NCBI RefSeq assembly: GCF_000835495.1
Contig: NW_015622541.1
Coordinates: 5,952,001-6,016,000 of the forward strand
DNA: 64,000 nt
Direction: 5' to 3'
Origin: Cladophialophora immunda
Taxonomy: Eukaryota; Ascomycota; Eurotiomycetes; Chaetothyriales; Herpotrichiellaceae
Shown piece after piece: positions 22,113-32,790 of the stretch. Made by a program: the position numbers and the translations under genes. Each line of letters starts with the position of its first letter. The stretch's first letter is position 1. The notes beneath the pieces are model-generated. The model ran no database searches, was not told the DNA's origin, and was given only the letters and a program-made list of their open reading frames with translations.

Positions 22113-23453
22113 GGTGCATCGGATTGAATCATCGTGTCCGGACGGATTCACAGAAGAGCTGTGGTGGTGCGGAGGGAAGCCACTCAACTCAGGTAAAGCG
22201 CGAGGGAAAAGGCGGGGTAACCAGGAGGGAAAGTAAGCCGGTTGTTAAGGCATCCTGACTGGCGCACGTGACGCCTGACTTTAGTCTACTATATCTGGAA
22301 GGGTTGCCAAGGTAATGTAATGACGGTCATAGTGGCCCTCGGCTAACGGCCTTCGGCTAGCGCGAGCAACTCCCTCGCTAATTCCCCGAAGGTATATAGT
22401 CAGGGTACCCAGGCGAGCCAGTGTCAAAAATAAGTGGCACGGTCTGACGAGAAATAGTATAGAGAAGTGATTCACTACCGACCTAAAGGTGACCACCATT
22501 AAAAATGATATTAATTCCGTCCTTAGGAATAGCGGTATCCTTATCCTTATTAATAATATTAGCTATATTTGATCTGGCAATCACCTCGTCACTATTAAGT
22601 GGCTGGCTAGATTCTGAGATGGCGTCAATTCTCTGTCAGACTGTGCCATTGTTTTCTTCTGGAGGCTTGCCAGGCAAGCAGGATCCTGTACTCTGTAGAA
22701 TTCATCTATTCCTCCATTTAATCACAGTCCGACGTCTGCATCAATGAACTCTGCCACAGCAACGATCTGGCCGCTTGGTATGAGGTGGAGGTGCAAAACC
22801 CCATCCTCGAGGAGCCCAACTTTCTCTAGCTAGCCACAGAATCAGAGACATCGCTGCTTCCTGCCAAGACTTTGCTCTCGCTGGCATCTGCTCCGCCCGG
22901 TAAGCAGCCTCGTCCCCGGAAAAGGATAGCCGAGTGTTCCTCGACCCCAGACCCTCAAAGTCATGCTTCTCAATGGCGTGAAATGCCTTGTCTCTGAACT
23001 TGAGGCTCAATCGCTCATGACCACCAGCTGCAGGCGTCCTCTTGGCACTGCACTCCAGGTTAGCATCTGCCGGGGAAAAGCTAGGGAGTTGGGGTATGGG
23101 TCTGCCTGGTATTGGCCAGGTTGCTGGCAGTGCTGGTCCGCATAGGCCACGCTATCCGCCTCGAACGATGCACGACTCTTTTGCAACCGTGTCCGCCTGG
23201 TCGGGTGTTGCGCTCCGAGATCAACGATGTTGTTCGTCTCGTTGAGAGAAAGACGTTCCGGTATCTCGGCTGATGTACCTGAGGTCCGAGATTGTCAGTG
23301 GTTTCGACCTTTGACTACGGAGGTATATCCTTGGAACATCTCGTCTTCTTCCTCGCGAACACTTTCTCCAGCCACTTTGAAACCCGCCTTCCAACTGATC
23401 TTTCATCCTAGTGCTGTGTATCCAAGTGTTGTTTGGTTGTCTCCAAAGCCATA
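22113..23453. other. Divergent intergenic region, 1.3 kb, with AT-rich patch
   Basis: Lies between the bZIP gene and the SnoaL-like gene. 22500-22570 is markedly AT-rich (ATTAATAATATTAGC-like), next to a near-repeat CTCGGCTAACGGC / TTCGGCTAGCGCG at about 22338-22363; this may be an old degraded element. On the minus strand 22741-23010 is open with protein-like composition (LSLKFRDKAFHAIEKHDFEG), but no start, family or exon partner was found, so it is not called. Confidence 0.4.
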
Positions 23454-24010
23454 ATGCTCTTCTTTTCAAAAGCCACTTTGCTCGCTACCGCGGCGCTATC
23501 TGCGGTCGCCGGCGCATGGCCATTGACATCCCGCGCCACTGAGGCTCAGAATACCATGTCGCTTCTGGCCGCACGAGACCAGATCTCCAATGCCTTGTCA
23601 GACTACGCCTTCTTCGTCGATTCCAAGCAATTTGACAACCTGACGCAAGTCTTCGCACCCAACGGCAGTTGCTACTTTCCCAAGCCCTACCCACAGATGA
23701 AGGGATCTGCCGAGATCATCGAGGTCCTCCGAAACGCCACCGTCGATGTCCACAGCCAGCATCTCATGGGTTCTTTCTACATCGATATCATGAACATGAC
23801 TGCAGCCACCAGCCACTCATAGTGAGTAAAATATGTGTGTGCGGCTGATCTATCTAACACGAGACCAGTTATTCTGCCACTTTTCTGAATGCGACGCCTG
23901 CCGATGATGTCTACCATCACGGTCAGTACTACGACACATGGGTCAACCTAGGCAGCGCATCCGAGATGGAGTGGCGGATCACGAACAGAACTCTGCTTTC
24001 TTGGGATTGA
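23454..24010 (+). CDS. Secreted SnoaL-like domain protein
   Basis: Exons 23454-23821 and 23869-24010 give 510 nt, 169 aa. A typical signal peptide covers residues 1-21 (MLFFSKATLLATAALSAVAG, cleavage near AGA). A SnoaL/NTF2-like fold follows: ARDQISNALSDYAFFVDSKQ, FDNLTQVFAPNG, then HLMGSFYIDIMNMT, YYSATFLNATPADD, GQYYDTWVNLG, EMEWRITNRTL. Six N-X-S/T sequons (NLT, NGS, NAT, NMT, NAT, NRT) support passage through the secretory pathway. Intracellular SnoaL-like proteins are polyketide cyclases, dehydratases or isomerases; the secreted fungal subgroup is uncharacterised. The intron (GTGAGT, GCTGATC, ACCAG) restores a Tyr codon across the splice, so the stop at the first exon end is not real. 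Confidence 0.82.
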
Positions 24011-24652
24011 TGTACAGGGTCTACCTCCAAAGCCACTACGTTCGATGGAGAGGCCGTTGTATATTGCGAAGATGGTATCAAACCTTTAGAATCTCGAAAT
24101 AGGACGCGAAATCACTTGGAAGATGGGCTCCGGGGACCTGTGCTCACCACGTGCGTTCCAAGAGCTGGAAAGTCAGGCGAATAGAGCTGCTATGAATAGC
24201 CCTATCGCATGAATCGAGCAATAATGTCATATAGACGGCGATATGGCTCACTCACACACCAATTCATCGATTCAATCTTTAAACCGCTACGGCGAATTAT
24301 AGTCCAGGGCATGCCCGGAGTGGATGTTAATTGTGTAAGATAACGGAGTTTTGCTTTGTGAATACGAGGTATCTAAATCGAACCAAACAATTCGTCAGTG
24401 TTAGGGATGACTCCCCAAACACAACAAACCGGCCAAGCACCTTTAAGGCTTCGAGTCTCTACATAGGGCTAGAGCTATCAATACTAGGTGTTATTACTTT
24501 TATTGACCTGTCTATCTACCGCTTCCCTCTATCGGCGGAGTACGCCTCGCCTTTGTCGTCCCTAGACAAGAACCGTTTCTGGAGCTGGAGAGTGTCGCAA
24601 GAGCCACGGCAGAGCACGGGGGAGCGCAGCCTATGTTGCAAGGGAGCGATCG
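24011..24652. other. Intergenic, 642 bp, between convergent genes
   Basis: No gene supported. The stretch 24290-24540 is relatively AT-rich with short open frames and no family features. Confidence 0.35.
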
Positions 24653-25525
24653 TCACGTATAGCCACCGTCAACATTAATGACCTATATAGATAGAAAATG
24701 TGAGTGCGTCTCCAACTATTCACAAACCTGCTGGAGACTTACCGTGCCCGTTACGTAGCTGGCCTCCTGGCTTAAGAGGAAGACAATCAACCGCGCGACT
24801 TCTTCGGGCTCGCCGATACGCTTCAAGGCCGTCCTGACCCCCATCGCGTCGTGTAGCTCCTGGTCGGTCCCGATCGCCTGCGTCAAAGGCGTCCGGATCA
24901 TGCCCCTGTCCAACGTTATTTTCCTTTCTCCCTTTGGGGGGTGGAGCCCAACTCACGGTGCGACCGCATTAACTCGAATGCCCCGAGCCCCAGCTTCCTG
25001 CGCGGCGATCCTGCTCAGGCTGAGCACCCCAGCCTTGCTGACGCAGTAGGGCCCCAGGAAGGGCCAGGCCTGCTGGCCCGCGATGCTTCCGGCGTTGACG
25101 ATCGCGCCCCCGTCCTCCAACGCCTTCAGTTCGGCGCGGAGGCAGTTTTTGACCCCGGCGAGGTTGACGGCCAGGATCGTGTCCCAGTCCTCGTCGGGCA
25201 GGACGTCCAGGGCGTGGCCCTTGCCCTTGATGCCCTGATTCCCCACGATCCCGGCCATGTTGGCCGCCCCGTGCAGCGCCCCGAAGTGCGCCCGCGCCTG
25301 CGCCACGGCGCCCTCCACCGCCGCGGCGTCCCGCACGTCGCAGGCCACGGCGAGCCCGCGCACCCCCCACGCCTCGACTTCGGCGAGGGTGGCATCCGGG
25401 GCGCGCAGGTCGAGCAGCGCGAGATTCGCGCCTTGTTGGGCCAGCAGGTTGGCCGTCTTGCGGCCCATGCCCGAGGCGGCGCCGGTGACAATGAATGTCT
25501 TCGCTTTCAAATCGCTGTACGACAT
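24653..25525 (-). CDS. Short-chain dehydrogenase/reductase (SDR 3), GC-rich
   Basis: Exons 25525-24957, 24905-24743 and 24682-24653 give 762 nt, 253 aa. Landmarks: TGAASGMG, Asp after beta-2 (LALLDLRAPD; NAD preference), GAANMAGIVG, Ser in VNAGSIAG, catalytic YCVSK, RVNAVAP. The last exon is only 30 nt (VINVDGGYT), after an intron GTAAGT...ATATAG of 60 bp. The second-last intron lies after the Pro of NAVAP in phase 2, as in SDR 1 and SDR 2, so the three are paralogues of one subfamily. Exon 1 is strikingly GC-rich at third positions compared with the neighbours, leaving long open frames on all three antisense phases; those are shadows. It acts on an unknown alcohol/ketone. Confidence 0.9.
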
Positions 25526-26172
25526 GTTTTTTTTTCTCGCCAGGCAGTGCTGATATTTCTCTATGGTGTGTGTGTGGTAACAACCCCCTTCCCTCCCTCC
25601 CGCTCGCTGTCAGGAAGAGTCGCCCCCAGCAGTTTTGTTTCGGAGATTCAATCCAGACCACAATCCCTCGGATCTCGCCCACGCATTTCCGAATCGATGA
25701 ACACGCCAAAAAACCGACGACCCTCGGAGATGGCATCAAAATTTACCTAGGTACCTACGTTAGAGCGAAGTACCCCCCTGACTTATCCCCCGTGCCACGG
25801 GTTGTAAAGATGCCGGGGTAGTCTGGCAAGTACGTCGCCAACTTAGGAGATCCCATCGACGGCAACTACACATGTTTTTAAATTGCTTCAAACTTGAAGC
25901 TCCTCCAGACGTGCACAGGGGCAATATTATATGATGTCCCCATCCTGAACATCCATTTTTACGGGACGTTACAACAACGGCGTGGATCAAACTCCAGATC
26001 GGATGAAGCCAGGTTCAGGCATTGAAGGATAAGACGGGTAGCAGTGACGGGCTCAATATTTTCGTGCTCAAAGCGCCACTCAACACCCCTCAAATTGTCC
26101 GGGATGAGAACTTCAGTGGAACAATACTACAAAAAATGAGACGCGCCCACAATGGTGTCGTTCGGATCGCTT
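25526..26172. other. Intergenic, 647 bp
   Basis: Promoter side of SDR 3 and 3' side of the Zn2Cys6 gene. A T-tract (TTTTTTTTC) lies just upstream of the SDR 3 start at 25526-25540 and a TACCTAGGTACCTACGT repeat-like stretch near 25743-25760. No gene seen. Confidence 0.35.
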
Positions 26173-28950
26173 CTAGTGTAGCCGTTGAAGTTCACCGCCG
26201 AGGCGCTTCCTCCCCGAGTCGCGAAACATTTGATCCTGCCAATCTCGCCGCAGGGACAAAATGATCTCGAGAGCCCGCGTGCTCATGTTGAAGTGGGACA
26301 TTTCGCCCAAGGCCTGGAAGCAGATCGACAGCTGTTTGTGCGCCTGGACCCCTTTGGAGCTGGAGAAGACGCAGCAATTGTGGACATGGATGAGCGCCGC
26401 CGTGAGGATGATGGCGACGATTTGGGCGTGGACACGGCGCAGGTCCCACTGCCGCCGATAGATGACAACAAGGCGACAGATGGCGTTCGCAGAGGCATCG
26501 CAGATGCTTCCACTGTCCTCGGCCTGGTCGGCCTTGAACATGTTCGTGCCCGGCGCCTCGGGCGCCGATATGAAGGGCCGTTGCAGGAAAATGACTGCTT
26601 CGTGGAACTGCAGACTGTCCCGAGATCAGCAACCGTCGGTGACGAGGGACGCCATCTCAAACGTACTGTAACATGATCACTGCCGGCGCTATGGGCGTGT
26701 CGGCGTCGTCGTCAGAATCCAAAGGCACCTGCATCGCGGCAGGGAGAGACTTCCGCCAGTGCCGGAGGTCTTGCATCATGTTTCTGGCGAAGGTCTTTGC
26801 TTCGGCCATGGCAACTTGTGGCCCGGTATAGCTAATCAACCATCATCAGCACGCCCCAACTTTGACAAACAAAAAGGGGCAGATTGTCAACCAACAGAAA
26901 TCTTGATATCTTCCGGATTTTGGTGGTCAACTGCGCCATGTAAACGTGGGTTTGGCCGATGACAGTCACATCCAGGCCGGCTGAGATCTGTGCCTGGCCA
27001 CCCTCATCCACATACGGTCGCCAGGTTTCGGAGTTGAGTGGTGCAGGAAATGGTATTCTCTGATCATCGTATCGGATTGACGAGGGTCTGCCACTGTAGG
27101 CGCTCCATAAGCTGTAGAAATGGGCTCAAGTTAACTCCACACTATCGACTTGACAGAGGCTGCACATTCCGACGAGTAGAAGGGAATTCTTGAAGTATAA
27201 TACTCACATGTCCAATCCTTGCGTAGCCCAGAAGACTGTTCGACGTAAATTGGTGATGTCTGGAGTGTCGCGGTCTGAGACGCGCGCATGGTCGAGCTCC
27301 AGATGTAATCCCAAATCCGAAAGGAGTTGTACCGCCATCCCTAAATCTCCATATGAGACGCTGAGATCGAAACGTGACATTTGAACTTAGATACCTGCGC
27401 AGAGCCATCCTGCGCATCCAGTCAGTGCCTGTGAACGGTCACCGTAGCCAGGAGAACAGCTCTCACCTCTGGAGTCCCTTGCATAGGCCGCTTCGTGGGC
27501 CGATAGAGTTACTAGTGCTTGAATTGTTGCCACGCTCGGGCTGTCCATCTCGATGTCCAGCAGCACCTTCGCGCGATGGGCGAAGAATTCAGCTGGGTCG
27601 TCTTTGATCGCCGGGTGTTTACGAGTTGCATACGCGGCACCAATTCCCAGTCTGGCTCACATGTCAGTGGCATGAACACCAGATTGAGAAAACGCCATGG
27701 GTGGTGGCGGGGATGGCTTACATTGCGTTCTCCAGCGTTGGAGAAAAGTAAATGGTGGTGTTGCCGGCGCGGTATAATTGTCGATGGTGGTAATAAGCAG
27801 CCTCATCCACGACACCGAGGAACGTGTTGTGCCAGGTGAAAAACAAGGTGGTGAGATGGTCTTCGTATCGAGGGTCCGGAGGCCAGTGTAGACCGGCACG
27901 GCCAAGGGCATCCTGACCATGAGTGCGAATTGTGCGAATAGAGGGCTGGAAGCAATGCTGGAAGCCATTGCGGATCAGATGCAGATTGCTGGTAGCACCA
28001 TAGTATCTCAAATGGCCATCCTCGGCGATGCGCAGACAACCTAGCCGACTGGCCAGCTGTTCGGTGGGCTCGTCTACCCGAACCTGACAGCTATCTGCTT
28101 CGTTGGCACCCGTCTGACGAGCATTGGGTCGGTCAGGATCATTCGATACAGAGAATGCATCCGGTTCGTGGCTGAACAATGGGTCGATATCATGTGCTGT
28201 ACTGACAGTCGTGTAGTCGGGATTGTCCTGTCTGAATCCGCCGCGGGTGTCCTTGGGCAGGTCAGCATTGGAAATGGGTGAAAGATGGGCCGTATCGATC
28301 GTGGCTAGGTCCAGCAGATCGAGCTCATCGCTCGCTTCTGCGAAGCCTTCCTGTCCAGCGATTTCGATCCAATAGTCAACCCCGGCGTCTGCAAATTGCG
28401 ACCTCGTGCGTTGTCCGTCGTGCGGTAGAGGGTTGAAAGGGTTGAATATGGGCTCTCCTGTAGGCGATGGCGTCGAATAGGAGACACTTCCCACATTTGA
28501 AGCTCCTGGACCCGTCGTCGGCCACTTGTATGTTCCCGGGCCTTTGGAGCCATACGGCGACATGATCGAAGAGTTGCTCGTGGGGATATCTTCGAGGTTG
28601 GCTCCGTTGTTCTTGGGATTCTTGCTGATGCTGGAGGCAGGTCTGGTTACGCAAATGTTATTCTTTCTTCGCTTTCATGGCTGGGGCCCAGTGCAGCCCG
28701 ACTCGACTTTGATGGACAGACTCACTTTCGACGATCTTCGCCAAGTAAACAATCGACATCGCGGTAGACGCAGTTGGAACAACGGGGTTTCTTGTTGTCG
28801 CACTGTGGCAGTCAGAGCCGCGCTCCCATCTTTGCTCGACGCTGTCCAACTTGTAGAGAGAAGACTAACTCTGATTTTGGCTCTCCTGCATGTCATGCAT
28901 GCGTTGGACGAGTATCGCCGCTTCGCTTGTCCTTCACCTTCTGGCGGCAT
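26173..28950 (-). CDS. Zn2Cys6 fungal transcription factor, nine exons
   Basis: Exons 28950-28870, 28802-28726, 28642-27722, 27651-27467, 27409-27395, 27340-27208, 27111-26896, 26831-26667 and 26614-26173 give 2235 nt, 744 aa. The zinc cluster is Cys18, 21, 28, 35, 38 and 45 (CX2CX6CX6CX2CX6C); intron 1 splits it just before Cys28. Fungal_trans domain: HLTTLFFTWHNTFLGVVDE, ILGIGAAYATRKHPAI, LVTLSAHEAAYARDSRGW, GMAVQLLSDLGLHLEL, TVFWATQGLDM, LWSAYSGRPSSIR, then LHLQFHEAVIFLQRPF near the C-terminus. Exon 5 is a 15-nt micro-exon needed to join SRG to GMAV. It is divergent from another Zn2Cys6 gene at 29543 and downstream of SDR 3. Targets unknown. Confidence 0.9.
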
Positions 28951-29542
28951 ATTTCCCTTATTTGTTCCAGTTTCTTCGTCTATAGTCGGTTGAATGCGCC
29001 CTCAGTGAGACAACTCGAATGAGGCGGGAGAGGTCAAAGACGCCTAGGATCAGCGGACAAAGCACCCCAAGCTAAGGACCCTCCATTCAGGCCACTGAAG
29101 GGTCCCTCGGTAAAGACTAACCTACTGTAAGTGAGACTGGTGAATTCCGTGGTCTTTTCCGATATCCGGTCTGGGCAGTGACCTGCAAGGGACAGCTGGA
29201 CCCCCATTGCTGAGCCTTGACGACGCTGTGGGGGAAACGGAGAAGCCAAAGAACAATCAATAATCATAATCATGCCATTGCGGGGAGACTCGCTGGGCGA
29301 AGGAGATGGAGGGAATGGGCGAGTCCAGTCCATGGCTGAATGGTCGCCGCCGCCCCCTCTCAGGCTCGGTTCCCAAACTGTTAGCCGACAATGCCTCCAC
29401 ACCACCAGTAACTACCCAGTAACTACCCCAGGTTGATGGAGCCTATTCTGGAGCTGAGCCTCTGGACATATTGGCCATGTTTTGACTTGGTTCGGCCCCT
29501 TCTTCTCCCAAACAGTTTGCTGTTGGGTTTTCAGCGCGCAAC
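28951..29542. promoter_or_regulatory. Divergent intergenic region between two Zn2Cys6 genes
   Basis: 592 bp containing both promoters. An exact 11-bp tandem duplication CAGTAACTACC lies at 29406-29416 and 29417-29427, about 115-135 bp upstream of the ATG at 29543. Confidence 0.5.
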
Positions 29543-32133
29543 ATGCACCAAAGCCATGACATGATGGAGATACGAGAGCTCTCTGAAGGCCCTCTTTCGG
29601 CCACGACCGTGATGAAACGAAAGCGCAGAGCGATCCGGGCCTGCAAATCTTGCCGTGAAAGAAAAGTCCGGTGCGACCAGCAGCAGCAAGGCATACCATG
29701 TACAAACTGCAAGCTCGACTCGAAGCCTTGCATTGTGCTTGATCGCAAGGCCGCCGCGCAGCCCATCATCTCCTCGTCTCAGTGTGGAGTGCAGCTCGAA
29801 GCCAGCCGTCCGATGCTCTGTATGTGTTGACTCTTGCCTGTAACGAGATTCCTCTGAGGACTAACAACCAGACAACTGCGCAGCGGGAGGTAGTCCAATT
29901 TATTCTTCCGAATCGCGGAGACAAATCGACAGTAACGACGGAAGCATGTCTTTATCCCGACAGCCAGCCTCCGATTCTTGCAATGCATCCGCGATGGCAG
30001 GGAACGGGCCATTCATACTGGATTCTGCAATCCTAGGGACGCAGGAGTTCAACTGCAGTACCATCCGTGGCAAATATGCACCAGCGGGGCCCCTGTCCCA
30101 GACGACCAAACGGCAGACCGGTGGCGTACCATCGTTCATTGCAGCCTTACCTAGGCATCTTGAACCAGCCACCATTGAATTTCTTGCCAGCAAAGGTGTA
30201 TTCGAAGTTCCATCGAGGACGGTTGTGAGACAGTTTTACTCGGTATATTGGAACACCATCCACCCAATTTTCCCCGTCCTGCATCCAGAGGGCGTTGCGC
30301 TGGCTTCACCTCCTGCTGCAGTCCCGAATAATAAGGGAAACCCCCGTCCCAGCTTGTTGGAGGTACATACCATCATGATGGCTGTTTGTCCCGTAAGTTA
30401 CCGAATCGAAAGCTTACAAGAATGTCACGACTCCGACTGCTGACATCGACTTAGTTTGCGCCGGCCTCTCTTCTACAGAAGCTTGGACACAATAACGCCC
30501 AAGATGCTCAGCAGCTTTGCTATGAGCGCGTCAGGCATCTCCTACATTGCGATGTTGAATCTGATCCCATCGCCCGTTTACAGGCCCTCTTACTTATGAC
30601 GCAAAGTACTGAGGTAAGAGATGGTGCAAGAGATTGCTGCTTCTGGTCCGGGACTGCACTCGCCTATGCCGAGTCCCTCGACCTCTTGAAAATGGCGCGT
30701 GCTACAAAAGATGCCAAAGACAAGGGATTTTTGCACAGCTTATGGTGTTGCTGCTTCGTCAGCGAGACCATTTTCGCCTTCAGTCGGCGGCGGGCGCCCA
30801 AAATGCGAATGGATCTCGAGTGTGAGCAAGCTCTGCGATCACCTGAGTTCAACGACCAGAGATTACCAGTTGCGAGCGTGGAATCATCGCCATGCAATCC
30901 CGCCGGTGCTACAGCGCATCCCATGGAACCCTTTGGGAATCTCGTGCGCTTAATGTCTCATATCAATTACATGCTCTCAATAAAGCACGCTGCTCCATAT
31001 CCGTCAAGTCACCACGATACTATCGCACTTGGGAGTGAGACGGGCTCTTTCATGGCTCTCACGAGTCCTGAACTGGAAAACTGTCGCAGTCAATTGCAGA
31101 AGAACGCAAAAATCTTGTCTGAGAAGCTCAGACAATCACCAGATGAACGTTCCCCGTCGGATGCTGGACCACGTGCAGCATCTGAGAGCCTTTTCTTGCG
31201 GATGCTCATGGCGGCTGCAGACTGCGTGTTTTACTTTGACCCAAGGTGCACATTGCGGTGCCGTCATACAGCAAATGAGAGAGTGAATTGCAGGAAGCTT
31301 AGAAAGAGAGCCTGCGATGCTGCACATCAGAGTTCTCAACTAGCCAAAGATGCGTTGGGTTCACAATGTCCGTATTTTATGCCGGCTTGGAGGTGAGTTT
31401 GGAATCGCGCAGAATGCTATCGCCCGCTAATGCATGAAGCCTCCATTTTCTCTTGCCTCCCGTGACAATCTTAATCCTTGAGGCCAAATCATCCAACGGA
31501 GAGGCACACGACCTAGCGATCCAAAGGTTGGTATCTCTGACGGGACTTCTGCAAATGCTCGGAAAGAGATTTACGGCTGTTCAACGGGCTGTTACATTGT
31601 TGGAGGCTGCTATCAAGAGTGCTGGCGGGCCTTTACAAACACTGGGAATCCCTCCACGAGACGGTACGTCACATCATATCTCTGGAGAAGCCCGCAACAT
31701 CAACTCTTTTGCCAACGGTTTTTCAGTCTTTCCGACACACCTGGAGTCCCTTAGCCCGGTCACTGAAGACGGAAAGAATTCCAGGCAAGGGAGGGCGATA
31801 GGCGGGGAACAATTTAGCCCCAACCATTTTGAGTGGATTCGAGCAGCCAATGTCTCGACATCACCTGCAGTGGCAGGGAGTCCAGTACGAAAGGCCGCAG
31901 GCCAGGACATCGAAGGCCTCTCATCGTCTTATCTCTTCGAGCTCGAGGACCGCTATGTCGAGCAACTCAACGTCGCCAGTGACACGGTGTTTGGAAGTTG
32001 GTCGTCCCCTTCATCGGCTGACCCTTACACCCAGCAGTGTCTCCAGCCGACCCTTAAAGAATTCACCGCAGCTGACGACATCACATCACCTTGGCTAGGT
32101 GGATGGGAAGACCTTTTGCAGAGCCAAACCTAG
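29543..32133 (+). CDS. Zn2Cys6 fungal transcription factor (cutinase-regulator/CTF1-like architecture)
   Basis: Exons 29543-29819, 29872-30392, 30455-31392 and 31440-32133 give 2430 nt, 809 aa. The zinc cluster is Cys34, 37, 44, 53, 56 and 63 (CX2CX6CX8CX2CX6C), preceded by a Lys/Arg patch (MKRKRRAIRACKSC). The Fungal_trans domain starts near VRQFYSVYWNTIHPIFPVLH and includes RLQALLLMTQ, WSGTALAYAESLDLLKM, and LHSLWCCCFVSETIFAF. This long-spacer layout resembles CTF1-type regulators, but the target cannot be inferred. The last intron (31393-31439) uses a GAAG acceptor after GCTAATG and is required to keep LILEAKSSNGEAHDL in frame. It sits head-to-head with the preceding regulator and upstream of an MFS transporter on the same strand. 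Confidence 0.87.
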
Positions 32134-32790
32134 AGAATTGATATCCTTTTGCAGACCGGCAGACGCTTCACATAATTTACAGTCGCATGCTTTTATACAT
32201 CGAATAAGGAAACACCTACGGAACTATCCATGGCGTGAGACAGGTCTGATCACGCCTTTCCACATGCCGATGTTGCGTCTCTTAGGAAACGCCGTGCTTG
32301 CCGAGTTGACGATCGGTTTCGTGCTCGGGATTGTAATCTCGGTCCTTGGGAACTCGCGCACACGCTTCCCCAGGCAGCATGGGTCCCTGCTCCCGCAGAC
32401 ATTTCCAGAGCACAGGCCCTGGCATTGACTCCATAATGGTCTAGTCATTCTACGAAGCGCCTTCTCTGGGGTTACCCCAGATGCACCAGCCATCGATTGC
32501 CCAATCAACAAATCCAAAAAACCGGGGCGGCTGGAATTCCTCGGTCGGAGATTGGTGAATTCGGAGATCTTTCTCCTCGGCATCTGGGGCATCGACCAGG
32601 TCCCCCTGACCCAGAGCGTTGGGTATATACCTGGAGCGTGCTCCAGCTACGCCCATGGACCATTGGCTATTGTGTACTCCTTGATGGGGCAGACGCATCA
32701 GTTTGGTGGTGCCCAGTATAATTCCAAGATCGAAGTGCAAACCTGTCGACAGTTCCGCAACCCTCTGGCTTCATCATACTATTTGTGAGG
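32134..32790. other. Intergenic, 657 bp, upstream of MFS transporter
   Basis: No gene supported; small open frames on both strands show no family features. Presumed promoter of the transporter. Confidence 0.4.

Noticed and set aside
23820..23822. Stop ending the SnoaL-like protein at 122 residues
   Set aside because: TAG overlaps a GTGAGT donor; splicing to 23869 restores a Tyr codon and the conserved C-terminal half of the domain.
24941..25750. 269-residue plus-strand open frame over SDR 3, with others on both strands
   Set aside because: Shadows caused by high third-position GC; the minus-strand SDR carries all catalytic motifs and clean splice sites.
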